The notes beneath the pieces are model-generated. The model saw only the letters and a program-made list of their open reading frames with translations. It ran no database searches and was not told the origin of the DNA. From contig CASFTV010000029.1 in the NCBI GenBank assembly GCA_949297765.1, forward strand, positions 1-41,090: DNA of 41,090 nucleotides, written 5' to 3'. The position numbers and the translations under genes are program-made. Origin of the DNA: an uncultured bacterium (lineage in GTDB: Bacteria > Verrucomicrobiota > Lentisphaeria > Victivallales > UBA1829). This document shows positions 1 to 8,566 of the stretch, piece after piece. The number at the start of each line of letters is the position of its first letter. The first letter of the stretch is position 1.

Positions 1-88
1 AAAGAGCAACTCGTCATATGAAGCTTTGCTACACCTTGCCGCAACGGTTATAATTTATCGAAAACTTGCTGTTATTTAGGGATAGGTT

Positions 89-108
89 CTTAATGTGACT
101 TAATGTGA
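89..108 (+). repeat. Tandem 10-bp direct repeat, candidate activator site
   Basis: CTTAATGTGA occurs twice head to tail with no gap, at 89-98 and 99-108. It ends 27 bases before the -35 box of the promoter at 136-164. Two identical half-sites one helical turn apart upstream of a -35 box are a usual layout for a DNA-binding regulator. The repeat is seen directly; its role is inferred. Confidence 0.5.
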
Positions 109-135
109 AATAATTTCTTTCCTTTCTTTTTCCTG

Positions 136-164
136 TTGACAAAAAAGTTGTTTTCGAGTATAAT
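136..164 (+). promoter_or_regulatory. Consensus sigma70-type promoter for the GntR-pseudopilin-GH2 unit
   Basis: A perfect TTGACA (136-141) and a perfect TATAAT (159-164) are separated by 17 bases. The predicted start point near 171 leaves a leader of about 22 bases with AGGA before the ATG at 193. The flanks are AT-rich, unlike the GC-rich coding DNA around them. Confidence 0.85.
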
Positions 165-192
165 ATAAAAAAGAAAACAGGAAAATGAAACG

Positions 193-1289
193 ATGAAACA
201 ATCTGAACCCCGTCAAAACAGCCGTTACGGTGAATTATCCCGTACATTAATTCATGAGCTGCGGAGAGCCATTTCCTCGGGCGAATATCCGGTCGGCTCG
301 AAACTTCCATCCAACCGACAGCTTGCGGAACAGACGGCGGTCAGCCAGGTTACCGCCCGGATGGCGGTTCTTCAGCTTGTCCGGGAGGGGGTGCTGGAGG
401 TCCGGAAAAACTGCGGGACCTATGTCCGGAACGCACCGCTGGGGACGGTTGCGGAACAACGGGGAAATCCATCCCGGATCGGCGTGATTCTCTCTCCGTG
501 GGATACGGAAAATACGCCGGCATGGGACAGCAAAAGCAGTCTTTCGGAGATTTTCAAATACGTTTCCCGTCACGAGTGCCAGATCATGATTTTCTCCTAT
601 CCGCAATGGCGGAAATATGCGGAGGGCGCGCCGGAAGAACTGATTCTGCGGAACAATCTCGACACTCTGGTCTGGTTCTATACGGGACCGCACGAGGTGC
701 GTTTCATTCTTGAACTGGAACGTCTCCGCTTCCGTCAGCTGATCCTGAACCGCCGGACATTCGGAATCCGCTGTCCGGCCATCTGAATGACGAGGAAGGG
801 CTGGCCGGGGACCTGCTGAGTCTGCTGACCGCCGAAGAACGCGCTTCGCTGCTGATTATTTCGGCCGCAACCGATGTTCAGCCCTATGCGGACCGGGTCG
901 GCGCTCTGCGGAAAGAACTGGAAAAAACCGACTCCTTCCGGATGGAGAATCTCCTGATTCTGCCGGAGGCCAGAAATGAGGGAAATTTCCCTGAATGGAC
1001 TCGTTCCGTACTGAAAAACGAACTGGAAAGAATCCGTCCGAAAGCGGTTGTCGACTTTGCCGGATACATCAACTATCTTTCGCAGTTTCCGGATTCCTTT
1101 CTGGCGCAGATCGGGAATCCGCGCTTCATCAGCACCGCTCCTCCGACCGCGTGGGAGTGCCGGAGAAATTTCCATTATACCTGTTACAGCCCGGAACAGC
1201 AGGCCGTCAACCGGGCGATCCGCCAGTTCTTCGAAAAGGGAACGCGCGAACAGACCATCCGGCTGCCCTATATCCGGAAAGAAATATGA
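193..1289 (+). pseudogene. GntR-family transcriptional regulator, frameshifted
   Basis: The N-terminal part (193-786) carries a GntR winged helix (about residues 13-80: YGELSRTLIHELRRAI, then GSKLPSNRQLAEQTAVS and GVLEVRKNCGTYVRN), followed by the start of a periplasmic-binding-protein-like sensor. That frame stops at 784-786. The sensor continues in another frame from about 770 (LSGHLNDEEGLAGDLLSLL) to 1289. The two parts together would make about 365 residues, normal for GntR/LacI-type sugar-responsive regulators. The shift fits loss of one base, or gain of two, near 755-783; no long homopolymer is there to explain it. It may be a true inactivation or a sequencing error. A pseudopilin and a GH2-like gene follow, so it probably controlled them. 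Confidence 0.75.
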
Positions 1290-1325
1290 ACCATTCGAAA
1301 AAAACAGAGAAAGAAAGGGATCTCC

Positions 1326-2054
1326 ATGAAACGAAAATTCACCCTTGTAGAACTTCTTGTTGTAATTGCTGTGATTGCGATCCTGACATCGCTTCTGCTG
1401 CCTGCGCTGGGGAAGGCGCGCGCAACGGCCCGGAAGATCTCCTGCATCTCCAACATGAAACAGATCGCGCTCGGATTCGAACTCTACTGCGCCAGTTACG
1501 ACGACTACATCCCGAAACCGTTCGGACAGGTCCCGTGGGGCGGCAGCAGAAGCTGGCACAGTCTTGTCTATCCGCTCTTTCTCCCGCAGATCACCGGAGA
1601 GGAGTCCTTCCACGATTTTGATACAAAGGCCAGATTCTACTGTCCGGCGTTCGATAATCCGGCTGCATATCACAAACAGACAACCTACAGCATGAACGGC
1701 TATATGGGCGATAATCAGTGGTGGGGCGGCTCCACCCCCGCCCACACCCACGCAAGAAGAAATACGATCAGAAACGCCAGCGTGGTTTTTATTGTCGGTG
1801 AAAAAGGCGCCAACGCCGACTGGGGATATACCATTGTGAAAAACGCGTTCAAGAACTTTGAAGCCAATCTGGCGAGTTCCGAAGAAAGCGTCCTCAAGAC
1901 CCGGATTGAGCCGCGTCACTCCTATGGAGCCAACTTTCTCTATCTGGACGGACACGCGGGATACTCTTCGCGTTCGCAGATCCCGGCGTTTTCCGACATT
2001 GCCATCGGCAGGGATATTCCGCAGGCAAACTACGCGGGAAATTTCTATAACTGA
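1326..2054 (+). CDS. Prepilin-type N-terminal domain protein (pseudopilin, DUF1559-like)
   Basis: This 242-residue protein begins MKRK then [15 protein letters not shown], a class III prepilin signal: a basic stretch, a peptidase site before Phe, Glu at +5, and a hydrophobic helix to about residue 30. The C-terminal half has an H-x9-DG motif ([14 protein letters not shown]), typical of the greatly expanded pseudopilin-like proteins of Planctomycetes and Lentisphaerae. A prepilin peptidase would process it, leaving it inserted by its N-terminal helix. The start has GAAAGGGA upstream. It lies 36 bases after the regulator and 38 bases before the GH2-like gene, so it is probably co-transcribed with both. 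Its exact role is unknown; surface display or secretion linked to the hydrolase is an inference. Confidence 0.85.
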   Translation: MKRKFTLVELLVVIAVIAILTSLLLPALGKARATARKISCISNMKQIALGFELYCASYDDYIPKPFGQVPWGGSRSWHSLVYPLFLPQITGEESFHDFDTKARFYCPAFDNPAAYHKQTTYSMNGYMGDNQWWGGSTPAHTHARRNTIRNASVVFIVGEKGANADWGYTIVKNAFKNFEANLASSEESVLKTRIEPRHSYGANFLYLDGHAGYSSRSQIPAFSDIAIGRDIPQANYAGNFYN

Positions 2055-2092
2055 TTCTCACCCGGGCAATTCAACAGAAAGAAGAGAGATCT

Positions 2093-5000
2093 ATGAAGAT
2101 GCAGTTTTTTTCATTGCTGTTTTCCGGTGCGGCGGTCCTTTCCGCGGCTCCGCTTCTTCCGGGCATCAGCGATTTTTCGTGGGACGCTCCCGGAATCCGG
2201 AAAAATGCGGAACGGGAACAGGCGTGCCTGAACGGATACTGGGCGTTTTCTCCGGTCGCCGAATCCCTTGATCCCAATGCGAAGGCGCCCGCCGATCCGG
2301 CAAAATGGGGATTTGCCAAAGTGCCGTTCCCGTGGCAGACTCTGCGTCCGCTGAATCTGCCGAAGGAGGCTCCGAAAAAAGAACAATGGCATACGGCATG
2401 GTATCGGAGAACGTTTCAGGTGCCGGAAAACCGGAAAAACCGGAGGATCGTTCTGGAGATTCAGCACATTCAGACCCGCGGAAGAGTCTACGTCGATGGA
2501 AAGGAGGCGGGAAGCATCGTCTTTCCGGGCGGTTCGCTCGACATCACGGATCTGGTCCGGCCCGGAAGGGTTCAGGAGCTGACCATCCGGGTTTCGGCGA
2601 TTCCTTCTTCCGCCGAAGAGTATGTCATCATGGACATCAACAACATCTACAAGGTGGCATCGCGCATCCGGAACAAGGGGATTGTCGGGGACGTCTTTCT
2701 GAACATGGTGCCGGAAACCCGGATCGAACATACTCACTTCATCACATCCGTGGCGCGCAGGCGGATCACCTTCCATGTGATTCCGGCAAATCCGGCGGAG
2801 AGAAAACAGTACACCATCGAAGCGGAGATCCGGGATCCTTCCGGGAAAACGGTCCGGACCTTCCGGAGTCAGACTCTCTCAAAACAGACCCTGAAACAGG
2901 GCGGGTGGAAGTTCTCCGCTTCGTGGGAAGATCCGGAACTCTGGGATATTGACACACCGGAAAACATCTACACCGGCATTCTCCGCCTCTATGAAAACGG
3001 CCGCCTGACGGACATCACTCTGCCGGAAACATTCGGTTTCCGGGAGTTCACGATCCGGGGACAGGATTATCTCCTCAACGGAAAACCGATCCATCTTCTT
3101 GCATACATTCCCGGGAATTACAGCTATTTCTGGGCGTCGGACAAGTCCAGCCGCCCGCTGGCGGAAATGACTCTGAAACGTCTGAAGGCGATGGGATACA
3201 ATTTCGCAATCAGCGAGAACTACAACTTCAACGAGGGGGCCACCGGCTATATCCGGGGGTTCTTTGAAGCGGCCGACAGGACGGGATTCCTGCACTCTTT
3301 TTCGCTTCCGCATCCGCGGGCGTTCAACAGCGCGCTTGACACCGATCCGCAGAAGCGTGCGGAATACCGGAGAATGGCGGAATATCTGATCCGACTCTAC
3401 TGGAATCATCCGTCGCTGGTCATGTATGCGACGACGCACAACTGCACCGGTGCGTGGGGGGATCAGAATCCGATCCGTCTCGGCGGCGACTACGTCGCGG
3501 CAAAGGCGAAGGGCGAACGCGATCTCAAGGAGAAGAACCGCCGGAATGCCGAAGAAACGCAGAAGATCATCCGGACGATAGATGCGGAACATCCGGTCTA
3601 CATCCATTCTTCCGGAAGTCTCTGCGGACAGTACACGCTGAACATGTATTTGAACTGGGCGCCGCTTCAGGAACGCAGCGACTGGCTGGAGCATTACAGC
3701 CGGCACGGAAAAATGCCGCTGGCCCTTGTCGAATGGGGTCCGCCGCACAGCGCCTCGTTTTCCAGTTTCCGCGGATGGGTCTGGAGCCGTCCCAATGTTC
3801 AGACCGCATGGGATGCCGAATATGTTTCCGCCTGTTACGGAGACCGGGTCGGAGAGTGGACTCCTGAACGGATTGAACTGCTGGACCGGATCGTCAGAAA
3901 CGATGGAAAACCGATTCATTTCGGAAAATTCACGCTCTTTGAACGCTTCGGGATCGTGAACCGTCTCCAGGGGGATTTCTTCGCGGACAACTACCGTTCC
4001 ATGCGCGCCTGGAATCTCTCCATGATGCTTCCATGGGATTACGATTCCAATTATATCCGTGTTCCCGGAAACTGGCCGTCCAGAGAGTGGCCGGACCGTT
4101 ACAAAAATCTCAATGAGCCCGGACTTGTCCCGGATTTTGTCGGACACGACAAATATCCGCTGACCATCTATCCGGAAGCCTATCGCCTGAGCCATCTCGG
4201 AAAAGCCATTCAGTACTGGGGCGCCCCTCTGATCGGTTTCATCGGCGGCGGAAAGGTGTTCACCGAAAAGGAGCATGTCTATCTTCCGGGCGAGCGCATC
4301 GTCAAGACGCTCGTGATGATCAACGATAAACGCCGTGATCTGGATTGTGATTATCGCCTGAAAATCAAAGGCAATTCCGGATGGAGTTGTTCCGGAAACG
4401 TCCGGATTCCCGCCGGCGGACGCGCCTTCCGGCGCGCGGAGATCGCTCTGCCGGACCGGATGAAAAACGGAAACGGCGAACTGAACGCGGAGTTCCGTTT
4501 TTCCGACGGGACAGTGCGGAAGGATACATTTGCATTTCAGGTGATTTCCGCTCCCCCGCCGGCGGAGGGACGCTCCGTGATTGCGCTGTATGATCCGAAA
4601 GGATTGACGGAGGCTCTGCTGAAACGTCTGAAGGTCCGCTATCGCAAAGTCGGCCTCAAGGACGATCTTTCCCGCTGGAAGGCCGTGGTGATCGGACGGG
4701 AGGCGCTTTCCGCAAAAGGTGCTCTTCCAAATCTGGACGCGGTCCGCGACGGCCAGCAGGTGGTGATCTTTGAACAGCAGACCCCCGTTCTGGAACGGCT
4801 CGGCTTCCGCATCAACGAGATCGGACTGCGCAAACTGTTTGTCCGCGATGCCGGGAATCCGCTGCTGAACGGAATGAGTGAAACGCTCTTTGCCGACTGG
4901 CGCGGGGAATCCACTCTTCTGTCGCCGCTGCTCGACTACAACGAATTCTTCTGCCCGCCGTGGAAATGGTGCGGATTCAAGACCCATCGGGTCTGGCGCT

Positions 5001-5860
5001 GCGGAAACCGCGGATCTCTTGCCGATGCCCTGATTGAAAAACCGACGGTCGGAAACTTCCTTCCGGTCCTTGACGGCGGATTCTGTCTGCAGTACGCTCC
5101 GCTTCTGGAGTACCGGGAAGGAAAGGGGCGGATCGTGTTCTGTCAGCTCAATCTGACCGGAAGAAGCGAAACGGAACCTGCTGCAATGCGGATGGCGGCA
5201 AATCTGCTGCAGTCGCTGGAAAATCCTCCGGAAAACCGAAGCGCGCGCTGGAGCATTCTCGGAGGAGAAGCGTTCCGGCGCCAGATCGCTGAACTGGGAT
5301 TCCGGAATCCGTCGCCGGAGCGGGAGACGCCGGTCATCGTGGCCGGTCCCGGTGCGGAGAAGCTCCCGGATCTGACGAAGAGGGTCGAAAACGGCGCAAC
5401 GGTTCTCTGTTTCGGGCTCCGGGCAGCAGAACTGAATGCGCTGTTCCCGGGAAAAATCAACGCCCGGGACCGGAAGAATCAGACGTCGCGTCTTGCCGAT
5501 CTGAACCATCCGGACTTCGCGGGCATTTCCAACATGGATACCTATTTCCAGACCCGCCTGGAATATGCCGTCACGGGAAACGGCGCGGAACTGGAGCGCA
5601 TTGCGATCGGAAAGGGGACGGTCATCGTCTGCTCCGTCACGGCGGATATGCTGGATTACCGGAGACTCTTCCATCTGAGAACCTCGTTCCGGAGAAGAAG
5701 CAATCTGATGTCCCGTCTGCTGCACAATGCGGGGATCCCGTCGGAATGCGTTCTGCTGGAACGTTTCCGCTCTCTTCCCGGAAAGACTCCGTGGAAAAAC
5801 AGCTTTTACATTCAGGATCCTGTCGAAGAGGACAATCCGTATCGTTATTACCACTGGTGA
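2093..5860 (+). CDS. Secreted glycoside hydrolase family 2-like protein with C-terminal amidotransferase-like domain
   Basis: This 1255-residue protein has a signal peptide (residues 1 to about 19, ending LSAAP). A GH2 sugar-binding jelly roll follows at about 98-170 (WYRRTFQVPENR, VYVDGKEAGS), then an Ig-like sandwich, and a TIM barrel from about 316 (YLLNGKPIHLLAYIPGN) to about 650. Residues from about 830 resemble the class I glutamine-amidotransferase-like domains attached to some GH2 proteins. At the expected acid/base site (MYATTHNCTG) the usual Asn-Glu is Asn450-Cys451. The probable nucleophile, Glu547 in LVEWGPP, is present. It may therefore work by an altered mechanism, or bind rather than cleave. 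GAAGAGAG precedes the start; the gene is the last of the pseudopilin unit. Substrate unknown. Confidence 0.8.
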   Translation: MKMQFFSLLFSGAAVLSAAPLLPGISDFSWDAPGIRKNAEREQACLNGYWAFSPVAESLDPNAKAPADPAKWGFAKVPFPWQTLRPLNLPKEAPKKEQWHTAWYRRTFQVPENRKNRRIVLEIQHIQTRGRVYVDGKEAGSIVFPGGSLDITDLVRPGRVQELTIRVSAIPSSAEEYVIMDINNIYKVASRIRNKGIVGDVFLNMVPETRIEHTHFITSVARRRITFHVIPANPAERKQYTIEAEIRDPSGKTVRTFRSQTLSKQTLKQGGWKFSASWEDPELWDIDTPENIYTGILRLYENGRLTDITLPETFGFREFTIRGQDYLLNGKPIHLLAYIPGNYSYFWASDKSSRPLAEMTLKRLKAMGYNFAISENYNFNEGATGYIRGFFEAADRTGFLHSFSLPHPRAFNSALDTDPQKRAEYRRMAEYLIRLYWNHPSLVMYATTHNCTGAWGDQNPIRLGGDYVAAKAKGERDLKEKNRRNAEETQKIIRTIDAEHPVYIHSSGSLCGQYTLNMYLNWAPLQERSDWLEHYSRHGKMPLALVEWGPPHSASFSSFRGWVWSRPNVQTAWDAEYVSACYGDRVGEWTPERIELLDRIVRNDGKPIHFGKFTLFERFGIVNRLQGDFFADNYRSMRAWNLSMMLPWDYDSNYIRVPGNWPSREWPDRYKNLNEPGLVPDFVGHDKYPLTIYPEAYRLSHLGKAIQYWGAPLIGFIGGGKVFTEKEHVYLPGERIVKTLVMINDKRRDLDCDYRLKIKGNSGWSCSGNVRIPAGGRAFRRAEIALPDRMKNGNGELNAEFRFSDGTVRKDTFAFQVISAPPPAEGRSVIALYDPKGLTEALLKRLKVRYRKVGLKDDLSRWKAVVIGREALSAKGALPNLDAVRDGQQVVIFEQQTPVLERLGFRINEIGLRKLFVRDAGNPLLNGMSETLFADWRGESTLLSPLLDYNEFFCPPWKWCGFKTHRVWRCGNRGSLADALIEKPTVGNFLPVLDGGFCLQYAPLLEYREGKGRIVFCQLNLTGRSETEPAAMRMAANLLQSLENPPENRSARWSILGGEAFRRQIAELGFRNPSPERETPVIVAGPGAEKLPDLTKRVENGATVLCFGLRAAELNALFPGKINARDRKNQTSRLADLNHPDFAGISNMDTYFQTRLEYAVTGNGAELERIAIGKGTVIVCSVTADMLDYRRLFHLRTSFRRRSNLMSRLLHNAGIPSECVLLERFRSLPGKTPWKNSFYIQDPVEEDNPYRYYHW

Positions 5861-5880
5861 TTTGTCTTCCGGATCCGTTC

Positions 5881-5919
5881 TGCCCGGTTCGACTCTGATT
5901 CCTTCGGCCGGGCATTTTT
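5881..5919 (+). terminator. Rho-independent terminator after the GH2-like gene
   Basis: TGCCCGG (5881-5887) pairs with CCGGGCA (5908-5914), followed at once by TTTTT (5915-5919). The loop is 20 bases long. It begins 20 bases after the GH2-like stop codon. Confidence 0.65.
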
Positions 5920-6373
5920 CCCCTTTCTTCTGCCCGGGAAAATTTTTCCGGAAACAGCCGCTGTCCGCCTTCGTTTGAAATAATAGACCTGAATTGCCCC
6001 GACGAGAGAACATCTTCGTTATGAAACCGATCAACGAAAAGAAGAAGGAGCCGGAAACGTGAAATCTCTGTCAGGACGTTTTCTGACGCTCCCGGAACGG
6101 AAGGCGGCGGGAGATTTGTTCAGCAAGGCGCGTGCCGTTCAAGACCATCCGGCGGCATGCACCGGAGAGCGGTGCTTCAGCCGTTTTGCCGATGTCCACT
6201 GGAAATGCCTTTGACTTTTTCCGGAAGCGTGGTACTATACGATCAGATCCTCAACGAAGCGTGGTACAGCATAATCCCGGGGGGGGGGGCTGCCTGGCGG
6301 GGCCCCACGCCAAGCAGAACCATTTTTCTTTCTGTTCGAAATTCTGAATGGAAAATCTTTTTCGAGTCTTATC
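5920..6373. other. Non-coding stretch with an 11-G run and a possible promoter
   Basis: No convincing gene is seen here. TTGACT (6211-6216) and TACTAT (6233-6238), 16 bases apart, would make a fair promoter pointing right. GAAGCGTGGTAC occurs at 6224-6235 and again at 6256-6267. A run of eleven G lies at 6279-6289, followed by a small inverted repeat TGGCG/CGCCA (6295-6312). Bases 6313-6373 are AT-rich and directly precede the first CRISPR-like repeat, as a leader would. Confidence 0.4.
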
Positions 6374-6652
6374 ATTTCCCCATGCTTGTGGGGATAATCC
6401 ATAATCGGAAAGGTCGAGTTAAGCACTGGACGCCGTGCCACTCAAACCATCGAGGCGATAGCCGCGCCCGGCCGCTCCGATGACCGCAAGGGTAACAATA
6501 CCCCGCAAAAAGAAAAAAGCAAGGAAGTCTCCACTGAACACCAGCAAAAAACGGCGGAGTCAGTTTCCCTCATGGTTGTGGGGATGATCCGGCAAGCGTC
6601 AACGAGGCATCGCTCGCTGCCGTGTTTTCTCCATGCCCATCGGGATGACTCT
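6374..6652. CRISPR. Degenerate type I-E-like CRISPR remnant
   Basis: Two repeats of 28-29 bases are clear. One at 6374-6401 reads ATTTCCCCATGC then TTGTGGGGATAATCCA. One at 6563-6591 reads GTTTCCCTCATGG then TTGTGGGGATGATCCG. They match at about 24 of 28 positions and have the CCCCA/TGGGG dyad and the GGGGAT-ATCC end seen in type I-E repeats. A weaker copy at 6624-6652 (about 18 of 29 matches) begins exactly 61 bases after the second, which is the 29+32 unit length of type I-E arrays. The 189 bases between the first two copies hold no further clear repeat, only a doubtful one near 6435-6464. Decay toward the right suggests a leader on the left. No cas gene is present in the window. Confidence 0.45.
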
Positions 6653-6662
6653 CGGGGCGCAG

Positions 6663-7493
6663 TCAGGATAACTCAAACATGAGTCGGCCAAGTTCCAGAG
6701 CATACTTCAGTTTCAATCTCTGGATCGCCCGGGAATAAGGACAGCGTTCCCCGGGAACTTCAAAGTTGAACAACCCTTCGTATGTGCTTGCCTTCAGTTT
6801 TTCCATAAACGCCCTCCAGTTCACGGTGCCACGTCCGCAGGGAAACATGTGGTGATCCGCATTTCCCAGATTATCCGCGATGTGAAGCGCAATCAGCCTG
6901 TCCCCCGCTTCATCGAGAAACAGACAGGGATCGCCCTGAACCAGATTCAAATGCCCCGTGTCCAGACAGATCCCAAGCTCCGGACTCCCCACCTTTGAAA
7001 TCATCCGCAGAAGATCGGACGCAAACGGCTGGGTCGAGGGGATGTTCTCTATCGCTATCCGGATTCGGCTTCCCTCAATGGAACGGCAGAGTTCCGAAAG
7101 AGACGCCGCTGAAAGCTCTTCCGTTTTCTCCTGATCCATCCCCTGCTCCTGTGCGGTCCTTCCTCCACAGTGAAGGACCGCCGCCCGGACTCCGATCCGC
7201 TCATAAACCTCAAGTTCTTTTTTTAGAAAATTAAGAAATGAACGGCGTGTCGCCGGATCCGGATGCGCTATATCCGCCGTCAGGTGCAGATGGGCCTGCG
7301 AAAGAGAAAGTCCGCGGTCGGTGGCAAAATCCGCCAGTTCCGCTGCCGCACGCATTGGATTGCTCCGTTCCATCAGCACCTTCCCGTGTTCATCGGAAAA
7401 TTCGGCATACCGGTATCCGCATTCCGCCAGCGTTCCAATTGCCGATTCCGGAGAATCCTCCACAAGAAATGCTGTCCACATTGAAATTTTCAT
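6663..7493 (-). CDS. Sugar phosphate isomerase/epimerase-type TIM barrel protein
   Basis: This 276-residue protein is of the xylose isomerase-like / AP endonuclease 2 superfamily, whose members isomerise or epimerise keto-sugars, inositols or related polyols with a divalent metal. Likely metal ligands and catalytic residues are Glu149 (IAIENIP), Asp178 and His181 (CLDTGHLN), His204 (IALHIADN) and Glu245 (FNFEVPGE); His109 (LHCGG) is also typical. There is no signal peptide, so it is cytoplasmic. MKISMW (ATG at 7493) is preferred to the ATG 21 bases upstream because AGGA lies before it and the family starts this way. It is a single gene with its own promoter (7570-7598), next to the CRISPR-like remnant. 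The substrate cannot be told from the sequence. Confidence 0.82.
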   Translation of the reverse strand: MKISMWTAFLVEDSPESAIGTLAECGYRYAEFSDEHGKVLMERSNPMRAAAELADFATDRGLSLSQAHLHLTADIAHPDPATRRSFLNFLKKELEVYERIGVRAAVLHCGGRTAQEQGMDQEKTEELSAASLSELCRSIEGSRIRIAIENIPSTQPFASDLLRMISKVGSPELGICLDTGHLNLVQGDPCLFLDEAGDRLIALHIADNLGNADHHMFPCGRGTVNWRAFMEKLKASTYEGLFNFEVPGERCPYSRAIQRLKLKYALELGRLMFELS

Positions 7494-7569
7494 GGTTTCA
7501 TCTTTCCTGAACATCCCCTTCCGGAGCGCTGTTCATTTGTTGGAGTTTGTGTTCTTCGGGTTTTCTGTT

Positions 7570-7598
7570 ATTATATCCCGCGTTCAGAGATTTTTCAA
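7570..7598 (-). promoter_or_regulatory. Promoter for the isomerase/epimerase gene
   Basis: On the minus strand, TTGAAA (7598-7593) and a perfect TATAAT (7575-7570) are 17 bases apart. The start point would be near 7563, giving a leader of about 70 bases before the ATG at 7493. Confidence 0.65.
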
Positions 7599-8074
7599 TT
7601 CAGAAAATCTGGAAAACGAAATTCAGAACAGAAGATTCCTCCGGATTTTCCCATCCGGGAACAAGCCCTTCGCATCCTCCTGTTCCGGAATAAAAGAATT
7701 GCCTGAAAACAGAATCCGATTTCTTCTCTTCCGCGGAAGACTTCTCCGGAATGTTCCAGAGGGCGCCGGATGCGGCGAATGCGGATGAAGATGGTATCGC
7801 GGATATGGAAAATGGTTCCCCGCACAGACGGTGACTTTCCGTCGTAATACGGTTCCCGTTCTGTTCAGGAAAGCGGCCGGAATCCCGGAAGTGCAGTCGC
7901 TTCCGAGGAGAAAATCTTCTTGCCAGGACGGAAAAGACTCTGGTTAAAAAAATAACAAAAAAAAGATTTTCTCTGCAACCTTTTCCTTCCTGAAACGCTT
8001 TTAGGGTGAGAATGCCTGATGAAAGCCGGGCGCCGCAGGAAACAAAACAGACGAAGCAGGCGGGGAGATTCTGT
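7599..8074. other. Intergenic region upstream of the RiPP locus
   Basis: I see no gene here. The last 150 bases are A/T-rich (runs of A at 7946-7964). TTGCCA (7920-7925) with TTAAAA (7944-7949) after 18 bases is the only weak promoter candidate pointing right. The promoter of the RiPP genes is therefore not resolved by eye. Confidence 0.3.
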
Positions 8075-8356
8075 ATGAGCAGGGAAATGGTCAGAAAGTT
8101 CTATGAGGTTCTGAAAAGCGATGCCGTCACAGCCGGGGAATTCCGGGATCAGCTTGAATCCGCCGCGCCGGAGAGAATGGAGATCGCCGCGGCTCTTGCG
8201 GTGAAATTCGCCGCAGGGAAAGGCTATGTCTTCACCGCGGAAGAACTTCTGGCGTTTGACGGTGAGGCATTCGAACTCAGCAGAGAGGAACTGGAGAAGA
8301 TCAATGCCGCTGGAGCCGGAAAGGAAAAGCCGGTTTTCCTCTTTGGACTCCCATGA
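8075..8356 (+). CDS. Nif11-type leader peptide, putative RiPP precursor
   Basis: This 93-residue protein matches the Nif11-like leader pattern: MSREMVRKFYEVLKSD at the N-terminus, an acidic/hydrophobic middle, GKGYVFTAEELLAF at about 48-61, and ELSREELEKINAAGAG before the end. A double-Gly-like site (AAG or GAG) would leave a very short core, about KEKPVFLFGLP, with no Cys, Ser or Thr. The ATG at 8075 is chosen over upstream in-frame starts because GGGGAG (8062-8067) lies 7 bases before it and Nif11 leaders begin there. It is the first gene of the RiPP locus. The core is so short that the protein may be a decayed precursor or act in trans as a helper. Confidence 0.72.
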   Translation: MSREMVRKFYEVLKSDAVTAGEFRDQLESAAPERMEIAAALAVKFAAGKGYVFTAEELLAFDGEAFELSREELEKINAAGAGKEKPVFLFGLP

Positions 8357-8566
8357 ATCTGAAAAACGGTCCGAAAGAGGAAGAGAAAACGGTAACCCTT
8401 GTTTTCCCGGAGAGTTTTTCAGTCCTGAAAATAAACAGCAGTTCGCCGGAAAGATTTCAAAAAAGGAGGATTTTTTCTGCTTGTTTTTTCCCGTGAGAGG
8501 TATATGTTACCGCAACGGTTCCCGGAATAAAGTGAAACAGAAACGTGAAAAAGAAGGAGGTCGAAA
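8357..8566. other. Leader region before the first NHLP precursor
   Basis: No gene is supported. An AAGGAGGA at 8464-8471 looks like a ribosome site, but the TTG frame after it runs into the precursor gene in another frame and has no recognisable protein. TTGTTT (8481-8486) and TATGTT (8503-8508), 16 bases apart, is a weak promoter candidate that could give the precursors extra expression. Confidence 0.3.

Noticed and set aside
29-310. Minus-strand reading frame over the first promoter
   Set aside because: It runs through the promoter and the GntR start and has no recognisable protein features.
2879-6034. Long minus-strand open frame opposite the GH2-like gene
   Set aside because: It is a shadow of a GC-rich gene; the composition is arginine- and phenylalanine-rich without domains, while the plus strand encodes a clear GH2 protein.
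6290-6312. Sequence TGCCTGGCGG resembling the start of 5S rRNA
   Set aside because: Only about ten bases match and the rest of a 5S gene does not follow; chance match.
6435-6464. Possible further CRISPR repeat between the two clear copies
   Set aside because: Only about half the positions match and a gap is needed; not counted as a repeat.
6132-6483. Small plus-strand frames in the intergenic region
   Set aside because: They span the G11 run and the CRISPR-like repeat, have no ribosome sites and no recognisable protein.
39-8520. Shared 11-mer CCGCAACGGTT at 39-49 and 8510-8520
   Set aside because: An 11-base match is expected by chance in a window of this size and no symmetry or spacing supports an operator.
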